From Thermoanaerobaculales bacterium (GTDB lineage: Bacteria > Acidobacteriota > Thermoanaerobaculia > Thermoanaerobaculales > Sulfomarinibacteraceae), in the NCBI GenBank assembly GCA_029932545.1, contig JAOZPW010000090.1, positions 1 to 10,270 on the forward strand: a stretch of 10,270 nucleotides of DNA, written 5' to 3'. Under the pieces are notes generated by a model. That model was given only the letters and a program-made list of their open reading frames with translations, searched no databases and was not told the DNA's origin. This document shows positions 1 to 6,363 of this stretch, one piece after another (within the stretch, counting starts at the first letter, position 1; every line of letters starts with the position of its first letter). The position numbers and the translations under genes are program-made.

Positions 1-45
1 ATTAAAACATTATGACACATAGAGAAGAATCGCGAGGAGATTTGC

Positions 46-300
46 ATGCAAGGTAGTAAACTTTATGTGGGGAATCTGAAGTATTCTGTCACTAATGAAC
101 AACTTGAAGAACTATTCAAGGATTTTGGCGAAGTAAAGAATGTCAACATTATCCCTAACAAGGGTTTTGGATTCGTTGAAATGGGAAGCCCTGAAGAAGC
201 CGAAAAAGTCAAAGAAGACTTTGACGGCAAAGAATATGAAGGTCGCACTCTGAGAATCGATGAGGCCCGTCCGCCAAAACCACGATACTCAAGATGGTGA
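46..300 (+). CDS. Small single-RRM RNA-binding protein
   Basis: This 84-residue protein is one RNA recognition motif and little else. RNP2 (LYVGNL) is at residues 6-11 and RNP1 (KGFGFVEM) at 39-46. The RNA-stacking aromatics Y7, F41 and F43 are present; the last RNP1 position is Met rather than the usual Phe/Tyr. The expected beta-alpha-beta-beta-alpha-beta order can be traced, ending in LRIDEARP. The tail is only about ten residues, basic and proline-containing, without the glycine-rich extension many bacterial RRM proteins carry. The start is well set: GAGGAGA at 34-40 lies 5 nt before the ATG. By family knowledge it binds single-stranded RNA in the cytoplasm, possibly in cold or general RNA metabolism; its target is unknown. 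The gene is plainly more AT-rich than the rest of the window, so recent transfer or different codon selection is possible. The family call is secure; the cellular role is not. Confidence 0.92.
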   Translation: MQGSKLYVGNLKYSVTNEQLEELFKDFGEVKNVNIIPNKGFGFVEMGSPEEAEKVKEDFDGKEYEGRTLRIDEARPPKPRYSRW

Positions 301-397
301 AACCGTTCTTCAATGCGAAGAGTCCTTGCATAACAACCTCCATCAAGCCACGATTGACAAAACGACGGTATCTCCCCCGCACCAAGAAAAAAAGAGC

Positions 398-1633
398 ATG
401 AACATGCGTCAAAACAAACCCTATTTCTTTTTAGTTTGGAATCTCATTCTCATTATTGTAGAATCAGCAGGGATGAGTGACACGATCCCGGCATCAATTG
501 CAGAGGCATTAACGAGATGGGCACTGATTGTCCACCTCGGGTTGGCCGTCACTCTCCTGGCGGTTTTTTTCGCTCTTTGGCTCGGGTCGAAGCGTGAGGT
601 GATCTTGACCTGGGTGCTGGCGTGGTCGGCCAACCTGCTGGCATTGGCTGCCCTGATCGGCGATTCCTTCCTGGTCTCAGACCGCAACTGGATGCTGCTG
701 TATTGCCCTGCGAAAATGCTCTTCGCGCTGTTGTTGGTTCGCGGCCTCATGATGTTCAAGAGGGATCGATTGGCGATGTTCCACCTGTCCCGGAATTGGG
801 CCTTCATCGCCAGTCTGGTGTTCTGCTTCGTAATGACGATACTGCCGACGGGAGAACGCCTGGGCATCAATCTCATGGTTGCCGGGTCGGTCCTCGCGTT
901 TGGGGCATTGGTCTCAGGCCTCCGGCTGACAGGGAGCGATGCTTGGTTCCTGGTTGGGGCTACCGTGCTGTCCGGCTTCATCTCTTTTCACCATGGACTC
1001 CGACTGACACAGGCGAGTGAAGATACGGCAGGCGTTCTAATCGCCAGTTCACTCTGGTTCATCGATGTCTTCGGAGAATTTTTGATCGGCCTGTGCTGCC
1101 TCCTGGCGCTGGGCCAACGCGCGTTGGATGAAATGACTCGAGTCAACGAGACGCTGGAGTCCACCCAGAAAACCCTTCGTTCCCTGGTCGATGCCGATCC
1201 TCTGACGGGTCTTTTCAACCGCCGAAGACTGCGCACCTTCCTCGACTCGACCAAGGACACTGGCGGAAGTCTGGTGTACCTCGACGTCGATGATTTCAAG
1301 GGCATCAACGACCGCTGGGGCCACCTGACCGGCGACCGATGCCTGCGCCGGATAGCCGAGGCACTGAGAGAGGTTTTTCGGGCCGAAGATGGTCTTTTCA
1401 GGGTAGGCGGCGATGAATTTCTGGTTGTCATCCCAACAATGAAACCGGGTGCTGTCGGGGAAAGAATTCGGCTGCTTCGTCAGCAACTTGCTCCCTCCGG
1501 AATGGACGTCATACCCATTTCGATCGCGGCAGGTATTGTCGAACTCCACCCAAATCTCCCGATGGAAGAGTCACTGGCCCTGGCGGACACCGCAATGTAC
1601 AGTGACAAGACGAATACGAAACTGGGGAGGTAG
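398..1633 (+). CDS. Membrane diguanylate cyclase (7TM + GGDEF)
   Basis: The product is an integral membrane diguanylate cyclase that should make c-di-GMP from two GTP at the cytoplasmic face. From the ATG at 398 (411 aa), seven hydrophobic helices lie near residues 41-63, 68-88, 99-118, 134-150, 156-176, 181-199 and 212-238. A short coiled-coil-like linker (about 242-262) follows, then the GGDEF domain from D265 (DADPLTGLFNRR). Metal and substrate residues look intact: LDVDDF (D296), INDRWGH (304-309) and GGDEF at 337-341. An RAED inhibitory site (328-331) sits exactly five residues before GGDEF, so product feedback is expected. No EAL domain is present. The start is uncertain: 398 has no good ribosome site and adds an eighth hydrophobic stretch, while the ATG at 473 (386 aa) gives seven helices with the N-terminus outside. 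The reductase gene begins 2 bp after the stop. I do not recognise the membrane sensor as a named family. Confidence 0.92.
   Translation: MNMRQNKPYFFLVWNLILIIVESAGMSDTIPASIAEALTRWALIVHLGLAVTLLAVFFALWLGSKREVILTWVLAWSANLLALAALIGDSFLVSDRNWMLLYCPAKMLFALLLVRGLMMFKRDRLAMFHLSRNWAFIASLVFCFVMTILPTGERLGINLMVAGSVLAFGALVSGLRLTGSDAWFLVGATVLSGFISFHHGLRLTQASEDTAGVLIASSLWFIDVFGEFLIGLCCLLALGQRALDEMTRVNETLESTQKTLRSLVDADPLTGLFNRRRLRTFLDSTKDTGGSLVYLDVDDFKGINDRWGHLTGDRCLRRIAEALREVFRAEDGLFRVGGDEFLVVIPTMKPGAVGERIRLLRQQLAPSGMDVIPISIAAGIVELHPNLPMEESLALADTAMYSDKTNTKLGR
436..464 (+). promoter_or_regulatory. Possible sigma70-type promoter for the diguanylate cyclase gene
   Basis: TTGGAA (436-441) and TAGAAT (459-464) are separated by exactly 17 bp and match the -35/-10 consensus at 4/6 and 5/6 positions. 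Transcription would begin near 471, only about 2 nt before the ATG at 473, which implies a leaderless message beginning MSDTIP. If translation instead starts at 398, this motif lies inside the gene and is a chance match. AT-rich DNA yields such matches easily. Confidence 0.25.
1624..1631 (+). promoter_or_regulatory. Strong Shine-Dalgarno site of the reductase inside the cyclase gene end
   Basis: GGGGAGGT overlaps the last two codons and first stop base of the upstream gene and lies 4 nt before the ATG at 1636. It fixes the reductase start and suggests translational coupling within one transcript. Confidence 0.75.
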
Positions 1634-1635
1634 GT

Positions 1636-2628
1636 ATGGATTACCGGTTTTTGGGGAACTCAGGATTGCAGGTCTCTGCCCTGTCATTTGGCGCCTGGGT
1701 GACCTTCGGATCCCAGATGGATCAGGACCTGGCGGAACAGTGCATGCACGCTGCCTACGAGGCCGGCGTCAATTTCTTTGACAACGCCGAGGTCTACGCC
1801 GGTGGGGTTGCCGAGGAGATCATGGGGCAGATCCTCACACGGTCAGGGTGGCACCGATCCGACTTCGTCGTTTCCACCAAAATCTTCTGGGGCGGCGAGG
1901 GTCCCAACCGACGAGGACTGTCTCGAAAGCACATTTTGGAGGGCGCCGACGCGGCACTGACCCGCCTCCAGCAGGACTATGTCGACCTGATTTTCTGCCA
2001 CCGCCACGATCTTCACACTCCGATCGAGGAAACGGTCCGTGCCATGGACCATCTAATCCGAACCGGCAAGGCGCTCTACTGGGGGACCTCCGAGTGGCCT
2101 GCCGACCGAATCCTCGAGGCGTGGCACATCGCCCGCAGGGAGCATTTGACCCCGCCGTTGATGGAACAACCCCAGTACAACATGCTGCACCGAGACCGCG
2201 TCGAACACGAGTACGCCCCCTTGTATGACGACATCGGTCTTGGAACAACGATCTGGAGCCCCCTGGCCTCAGGCCTTCTGACCGGCAAGTACAACGACAG
2301 CATCCCGGAAAATACCCGAGGAACCGTGGCCGGATACGAGTGGTTGAGGGAACGATTCGAAGGAGAAGAGGCGCTTGCTCAATTGAAAGCCGTTCGGGCG
2401 CTTGCGCCGATCGCCGAAGAACTCGGGTGCACTCAAGCCCAACTGGCCCTGGCCTGGTGCCTGAAAAACCCCAACGTCAGCACCGTCATCACCGGTGCCT
2501 CCCGGCCGGAACAGGTCGTCGAGAACATGAAGGCGCTGGATATTGTCGATCAGATGAATCAGACCGTCATGGATCGGATCGAAGGCATTTTGGAAAATCG
2601 ACCCGAGCCGGAGAAGGACTGGCGCTAG
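1636..2628 (+). CDS. Aldo/keto reductase, Kv-beta (potassium channel beta subunit)-like
   Basis: This 330-residue NADPH-dependent aldo/keto reductase is a full-length TIM barrel that should reduce aldehydes or ketones in the cytoplasm. The tetrad is visible: D49, Y54 (in NAEVYAGG), K82 (in STKIFWGG) and H122 (in FCHRHD). Many segments read like mammalian Kv-beta proteins: YRFLGNSGLQVS, WVTFG, KIFWGG, RGLSRKHI, ETVRAM, YWGTS, WSPLASG, GKY, LGCTQ.QLA.AWCL and a KDWR end. From memory, Kv-beta has Asn at the fourth tetrad position, so His here suggests an ordinary catalytic enzyme. Bacterial relatives include the YghZ group; the substrate cannot be told. Nothing in the window resembles a K+ channel. 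The gene is 2 bp downstream of the cyclase with a strong ribosome site, so co-transcription is very likely. Its TAG stop lies in a CTAG shared with the opposing kinase gene. Confidence 0.95.
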   Translation: MDYRFLGNSGLQVSALSFGAWVTFGSQMDQDLAEQCMHAAYEAGVNFFDNAEVYAGGVAEEIMGQILTRSGWHRSDFVVSTKIFWGGEGPNRRGLSRKHILEGADAALTRLQQDYVDLIFCHRHDLHTPIEETVRAMDHLIRTGKALYWGTSEWPADRILEAWHIARREHLTPPLMEQPQYNMLHRDRVEHEYAPLYDDIGLGTTIWSPLASGLLTGKYNDSIPENTRGTVAGYEWLRERFEGEEALAQLKAVRALAPIAEELGCTQAQLALAWCLKNPNVSTVITGASRPEQVVENMKALDIVDQMNQTVMDRIEGILENRPEPEKDWR

Positions 2629-4757
2629 CCTTTATCCCTCTTCCCATCTTCGTCGTAGCCGTAGTGATAATAGGAGTAATAGTAGGTCGAGTAGTAGTGG
2701 TCTCGTTCAATGTCGACGTTATTCAACAACACGCCTGCAACCCGAACTCCACTCCTCTTCAGCGTCCGCATCGCATCGGCGACAACTTGCCGGCGTGGAC
2801 CGCCGTACTTGACGACCGCCAGAACCATGTCGACCAATTGCGCCGCCACAACCGGATCGGTGACCGACGCCGTCGGCGGTGAGTCGAGGATGACCCAATC
2901 GTAATTCTCCCTGGCAGTGGCCAGCAGATCCTTGAAACTCTTCTTCCCAAAGAGTTCCGGCGGGTTGGATGGCAACGGCCCCGAGGTCACCATGTCCAGA
3001 TTGGGAACGTCGGCCAGGCCGTGAATCACATCCTTCAACTGGCTCTCGCCCAGTACCAGGCTGGTCAATCCCCTCATGTTCTTGACCTTCATCATGTGGT
3101 GGAGACGCGGCTTCCGAAGGTCACCGTCGATCAAGAGAACCCGAGCCCCTCCAGCCGCCAACACCTTGGCGAGGTTAAAAGAAGCGGTTGTCTTGCCTTC
3201 GGACGGCACCGACGACGTCACCAACAGAATCTGGCACCCCTCGTCTCGTGCCGCCAACATCAGGGCCGTGCGCAAAGTCTGGAATGCCTCCCTCAACGCT
3301 CGGCTATTGTCATCGGTCAGCTTGGGCAAGGCCGCCAACACCTCGAGACCCAGATATCGCTCGACCTGGTCCGGAGTGCGCAGGGTGTGGTCCAGAAAAT
3401 CCAGCCCCAACACCAGACCGATGCCGAGAAACAGCCCCAACACACCTCCGAGGGCCACGGCCCGCCTCAGATTGGGGCTGAACGGCCCAGAAGGCGGCGT
3501 TGCTTTCTCGATCACCCGAATGTTGTTCATCCAGGCAGTCGCAGAGAGGTCAGCTTCATTCGACCGGGCCAACATGTCATCGAGGAATCGCCTGTTCTGG
3601 AGGTACGTTTCCTCGAGGCGGTCATACTCCAGGCTGGTCTTGGACAGTTCGATCGTCTGATTCCTCAGGCCCTGGATATTCTCGAAGAGCGACTGTTCCC
3701 TCCGCTTGACCATGTCGAATCGGGTCTCCATCCCCAACCGCAGGGTCTGGATCTGGCGTTCGATTGCCTGGTCGATGCCCTCGAGGCGAACCCGGAGTTC
3801 CTTGATCGCCGGGTGGCCTTCCTTGTAGGTCCCCAGTTTATCCAGCAACTCCACCTCTACCTCACCCCGGCGCTGCATCAGATTGGAGATCGTCGCATCC
3901 TCCAGGACCTCGGGAAAGGCCACCTCGGATACGTGTCGTGCCCTCAGCTGATTGAGGGCATTCAGTTTTGTCTCGACATCGATCCGCTCAGCCTTGGCCT
4001 GGGCGTATTCCTTCGTCAGAAGGTCAACCTGTTCGGTGATGACGCTTTTCTGTTCGTCGGCAAATCCAAGACTGTCATGCCCCTCTTGAAAGGACATCAG
4101 TTTCCGCTGGCCAGCCTCGACCTGCAAACGAAGAGGATCCAACCGGGACTGGATAACCTTGTAGATCTTGCGGGTCTTGTCGATTCCGTCCTCAATGTTG
4201 GCGGCGATGTACTGCTCCACGTATACGTTGAGCCACTCGGCCACCCGATCGGGGTTCCGCCCAATCATCGACAGTTCAATGACGTTGCTCTCAGCAACCG
4301 GTTTGACCGTCAAGCCTCCAAGAACAATCCCGGGACCCGGTTTCCTTCCTTCAAACTCAGGAAGCGACGCCAACCCAAGCTGATCCACCACCCGTTTGGC
4401 CAACCGGTCGGTTTCCAATACCTGCACCTGGTCGGAAATGTACCTGTCCAACTGCCAATAACTGACGAAGGCATCAAACTGGTTGTTGTTGATCGAAGAC
4501 GTCGGTTCGACGATCAACTTGGTGGCGGCCCTATAGAGTTTGGGCCGAGTCACCGACCATGCCGTGGTCAACACCACAGTCGAAAGGAGAACCGCCAGCA
4601 CCAGCCAACGGCGCGACCACAGAAGTCTTGCGTATTCCATGACGTCGATCTCGTGCCCCTGGTCGTCAACCCATCCGCCCATGGCGGGGCCGCCGGGCGG
4701 CATCGCACCCTGATCCGCCGGCATCCAACGGTCCATATCAATATCCCTGTGACGCAT
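2625..4757 (-). CDS. Polysaccharide biosynthesis tyrosine autokinase (Wzc-type BY-kinase)
   Basis: This inner-membrane protein (710 aa from the chosen ATG) joins a Wzz-like chain-length domain to a cytoplasmic bacterial tyrosine kinase; such proteins control polymerisation and export of capsule or exopolysaccharide by cycles of autophosphorylation. In order: a Pro/Gly-rich cytoplasmic N-terminus; TM1 about 51-69; a periplasmic region with long coiled coils (about 200-390); a proline-rich PPSGPFSP before TM2 (about 434-454); then the kinase with Walker A (SSVPSEGKTT, 515-524), Walker A' (LLIDGDLRKP, 541-550) and Walker B (VILDSPP, 622-628). The tail has nine tyrosines in fourteen residues (688-701), the expected autophosphorylation cluster. 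An in-frame TTG at 4805 would give 726 aa; I prefer 4757 because GGAGGG lies just upstream. The cognate transporter, outer-membrane channel, phosphatase and glycosyltransferases are not in this window. It runs convergent with the reductase and divergent from sahH. Confidence 0.95.
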   Translation of the reverse strand: MRHRDIDMDRWMPADQGAMPPGGPAMGGWVDDQGHEIDVMEYARLLWSRRWLVLAVLLSTVVLTTAWSVTRPKLYRAATKLIVEPTSSINNNQFDAFVSYWQLDRYISDQVQVLETDRLAKRVVDQLGLASLPEFEGRKPGPGIVLGGLTVKPVAESNVIELSMIGRNPDRVAEWLNVYVEQYIAANIEDGIDKTRKIYKVIQSRLDPLRLQVEAGQRKLMSFQEGHDSLGFADEQKSVITEQVDLLTKEYAQAKAERIDVETKLNALNQLRARHVSEVAFPEVLEDATISNLMQRRGEVEVELLDKLGTYKEGHPAIKELRVRLEGIDQAIERQIQTLRLGMETRFDMVKRREQSLFENIQGLRNQTIELSKTSLEYDRLEETYLQNRRFLDDMLARSNEADLSATAWMNNIRVIEKATPPSGPFSPNLRRAVALGGVLGLFLGIGLVLGLDFLDHTLRTPDQVERYLGLEVLAALPKLTDDNSRALREAFQTLRTALMLAARDEGCQILLVTSSVPSEGKTTASFNLAKVLAAGGARVLLIDGDLRKPRLHHMMKVKNMRGLTSLVLGESQLKDVIHGLADVPNLDMVTSGPLPSNPPELFGKKSFKDLLATARENYDWVILDSPPTASVTDPVVAAQLVDMVLAVVKYGGPRRQVVADAMRTLKRSGVRVAGVLLNNVDIERDHYYSTYYYSYYHYGYDEDGKRDKG

Positions 4758-4760
4758 CAA

Positions 4761-4766
4761 CCCTCC
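4761..4766 (-). promoter_or_regulatory. Shine-Dalgarno site supporting the kinase start
   Basis: On the minus strand GGAGGG is followed by TTG and then ATG (4757). Spacing of 3 nt to the ATG is short but the match is strong. It is the main reason for preferring this start to the in-frame TTG at 4805; an ATG at 4736 with AGGG upstream is a weaker alternative. Confidence 0.45.
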
Positions 4767-4830
4767 GCGCCAGTGATTATCACCGGATGTACGATTCAAG
4801 GTCAAGGAGAAGTGGGTTAGAATGCATTCG

Positions 4831-4854
4831 GCCTACTCCCGTAGGCTAATTTTT
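4831..4854 (+). promoter_or_regulatory. Terminator-like hairpin plus U-tract in the sahH leader
   Basis: GCCTAC (4831-4836), loop TCCC and GTAGGC (4841-4846) form a perfect 6-bp stem, followed by TAATTTTT. This has the shape of an intrinsic terminator on the plus strand, yet no plus-strand gene ends nearby: it lies about 20 nt before the sahH start. It could be an attenuator or riboswitch expression platform. I could not recognise the SAH riboswitch consensus in the roughly 70 nt upstream, so the ligand, if any, is unknown. Confidence 0.35.
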
Positions 4855-4875
4855 CCGACGATGGGAAACGGACTG

Positions 4876-6276
4876 ATGACAACTGAATACAAGATCAAGG
4901 ACATTGCCCTGGCCGCATGGGGCCGACGTGAAATCGAAATCGCCGAGCAGGAGATGCCCGGCCTTATGGCGACCCGGGCCAAGTACGGTCCGAGCAAACC
5001 TTTTGCCGGCGCCAGGATCACAGGCAGCTTGCACATGACCATTCAGACCGCGGTCTTGATCGAAACCCTCGTCGATCTGGGCGCCGACGTCCGGTGGGCC
5101 TCGTGCAATATCTTTTCGACCCAGGACCATGCCGCAGCGGCAATCGCCGAGCAAGGTATCCCGGTCTTCGCCTGGAAGGGTGAGAGTCTCGAAGAATACT
5201 GGTGGTGCACACAAAAGGCACTGACATGGCCTGACGGAAGCGGTCCAAACCTTATCGTTGACGACGGCGGCGATGCAACCCTGATGATCCACCGGGGTCA
5301 TGCGGCGGAAGACAACCCTGAGCTGTTGAACGAACCGACGGACAACGAGGAGTTGCAGATCGTCAACCGACTCCTGGCCGAAGGCCTCAAGGATGACGCC
5401 TCCCGCTGGCATCGAATAGTCGAACAGTGGCGAGGCGTGTCGGAAGAGACCACCACCGGAGTCCATCGCCTCTACAAGATGTATGACAAGGGCGAGCTGC
5501 TGGTACCAGCGATCAACGTCAACGACTCGGTGACCAAGTCGAAATTCGACAACGTCTACGGCTGTCGCGAAAGCCTGGTTGACGGCATCAAGAGGGCAAC
5601 CGACGTTATGATTTCCGGCAAAATCGCTATGATCTGCGGCTACGGTGACGTCGGCAAGGGCTCGTCCGACAGCCTGGCCGGGCAGCGTGCCCAAATCTGG
5701 GTCTCAGAGATCGACCCCATCTGTGCCCTCCAGGCCTGTATGGCAGGGTTCAAGGTCACCACCGTCGAAGACGCACTGCCCCACGCCGACATCTACGTCA
5801 CGACGACTGGCAATTTCAACGTCCTCACCGCCGAGCACATGAGCCAAATGAAGGACCAGGCGATTGTCTGCAATATCGGTCACTTCGACAACGAGATCCA
5901 GGTCGCCGCACTTGAAGCATGGCCGGGCGTCGTCAAGACGACGATCAAGCCGCAGGTGGACAAGTACACCTTCCCCGACGGGCACTCAATCTACCTGCTG
6001 GCCGAAGGGCGTCTGGTCAATCTGGGCTGCGCCACCGGCCACCCCAGTTTCGTCATGTCCAACTCGTTCACAAACCAGGTTCTGGCCCAGATTGATCTCT
6101 GGAAGAACGAGCACAAAATCGGTGTAACAACCCTGCCGAAGCACCTGGATGAAGAGGTCGCACGCCTTCACCTGGACAAACTCGGCGCCAAACTGACCAC
6201 CTTGACCCAGGAGCAGGCCGATTATATCGACGTGCCGATTGAGGGACCGTATAAGACCGAGTGGTATAGGTATTAG
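4876..6276 (+). CDS. ahcY: Adenosylhomocysteinase (S-adenosylhomocysteine hydrolase)
   Basis: This cytoplasmic NAD+-dependent enzyme splits S-adenosylhomocysteine into adenosine and homocysteine, relieving product inhibition of methyltransferases. At 466 aa it is the longer bacterial form, with an insertion near residues 143-186 that the mammalian enzyme lacks. Visible landmarks are DDGGD (129-133), the catalytic stretch KSKFDN..YGC (K221, D225, N226, C230), the NAD-binding GYGDVGKG (255-262), EIDPICALQA (278-287), NIGHFDNE with H336, and a C-terminal K460/Y464 pair that reaches into the partner subunit's NAD site. The tail reads KTEWYRY where I expect something like KPDHYRY; the key Lys and Tyr are kept. 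The start MTTEYKIKDIALA is chosen by family length; in-frame ATGs at 4822 and 4861 would add non-conserved residues, and none has a clear ribosome site. It stands alone between divergent and convergent neighbours; other methyl-cycle genes are absent here. Confidence 0.97.
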   Translation: MTTEYKIKDIALAAWGRREIEIAEQEMPGLMATRAKYGPSKPFAGARITGSLHMTIQTAVLIETLVDLGADVRWASCNIFSTQDHAAAAIAEQGIPVFAWKGESLEEYWWCTQKALTWPDGSGPNLIVDDGGDATLMIHRGHAAEDNPELLNEPTDNEELQIVNRLLAEGLKDDASRWHRIVEQWRGVSEETTTGVHRLYKMYDKGELLVPAINVNDSVTKSKFDNVYGCRESLVDGIKRATDVMISGKIAMICGYGDVGKGSSDSLAGQRAQIWVSEIDPICALQACMAGFKVTTVEDALPHADIYVTTTGNFNVLTAEHMSQMKDQAIVCNIGHFDNEIQVAALEAWPGVVKTTIKPQVDKYTFPDGHSIYLLAEGRLVNLGCATGHPSFVMSNSFTNQVLAQIDLWKNEHKIGVTTLPKHLDEEVARLHLDKLGAKLTTLTQEQADYIDVPIEGPYKTEWYRY

Positions 6277-6303
6277 GAGCTGTCAGCGACCAACATTCGG
6301 GAA

Positions 6304-6337
6304 AACCAAGGCCCGCCCTGAACGGGCGGGCTCGGTT
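6304..6337. terminator. Likely bidirectional terminator between convergent genes
   Basis: GCCCGCCC (6311-6318), loop TGAAC and GGGCGGGC (6324-6331) form a perfect 8-bp GC stem, extended by AACC (6304-6307) pairing with GGTT (6334-6337). It lies between the sahH stop at 6276 and the opposing stop at 6364. Neither side has a clean U-run; the minus-strand side (CTTGGTTTTC) is the better one. Position and stability make termination of both genes the simplest reading. Confidence 0.65.
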
Positions 6338-6363
6338 CAATGGTCAGATTCCCCGGTCGCTTT

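Noticed and set aside
303..330. Terminator after the RRM gene
   Set aside because: TCTTC/GAAGA (307-311/317-321) gives only a weak 5-bp stem with no U-run after it.
260..397. N-terminal extension of the cyclase frame back to 260
   Set aside because: It would overlap the RRM gene, is hydrophilic without conserved features, and is unlike the short N-termini before the first helix in such proteins.
3021..4820. Long plus-strand open frame of 599 codons opposite the tyrosine kinase
   Set aside because: It is the antisense shadow of a gene with unmistakable Wzz and kinase motifs. Its own translation is rich in His, Arg, Gln and Pro with no recognisable domain.
4758..4875. Known SAH or SAM riboswitch upstream of sahH
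   Set aside because: I could not find the conserved core of these aptamers by eye. Only the terminator-like hairpin is reported.
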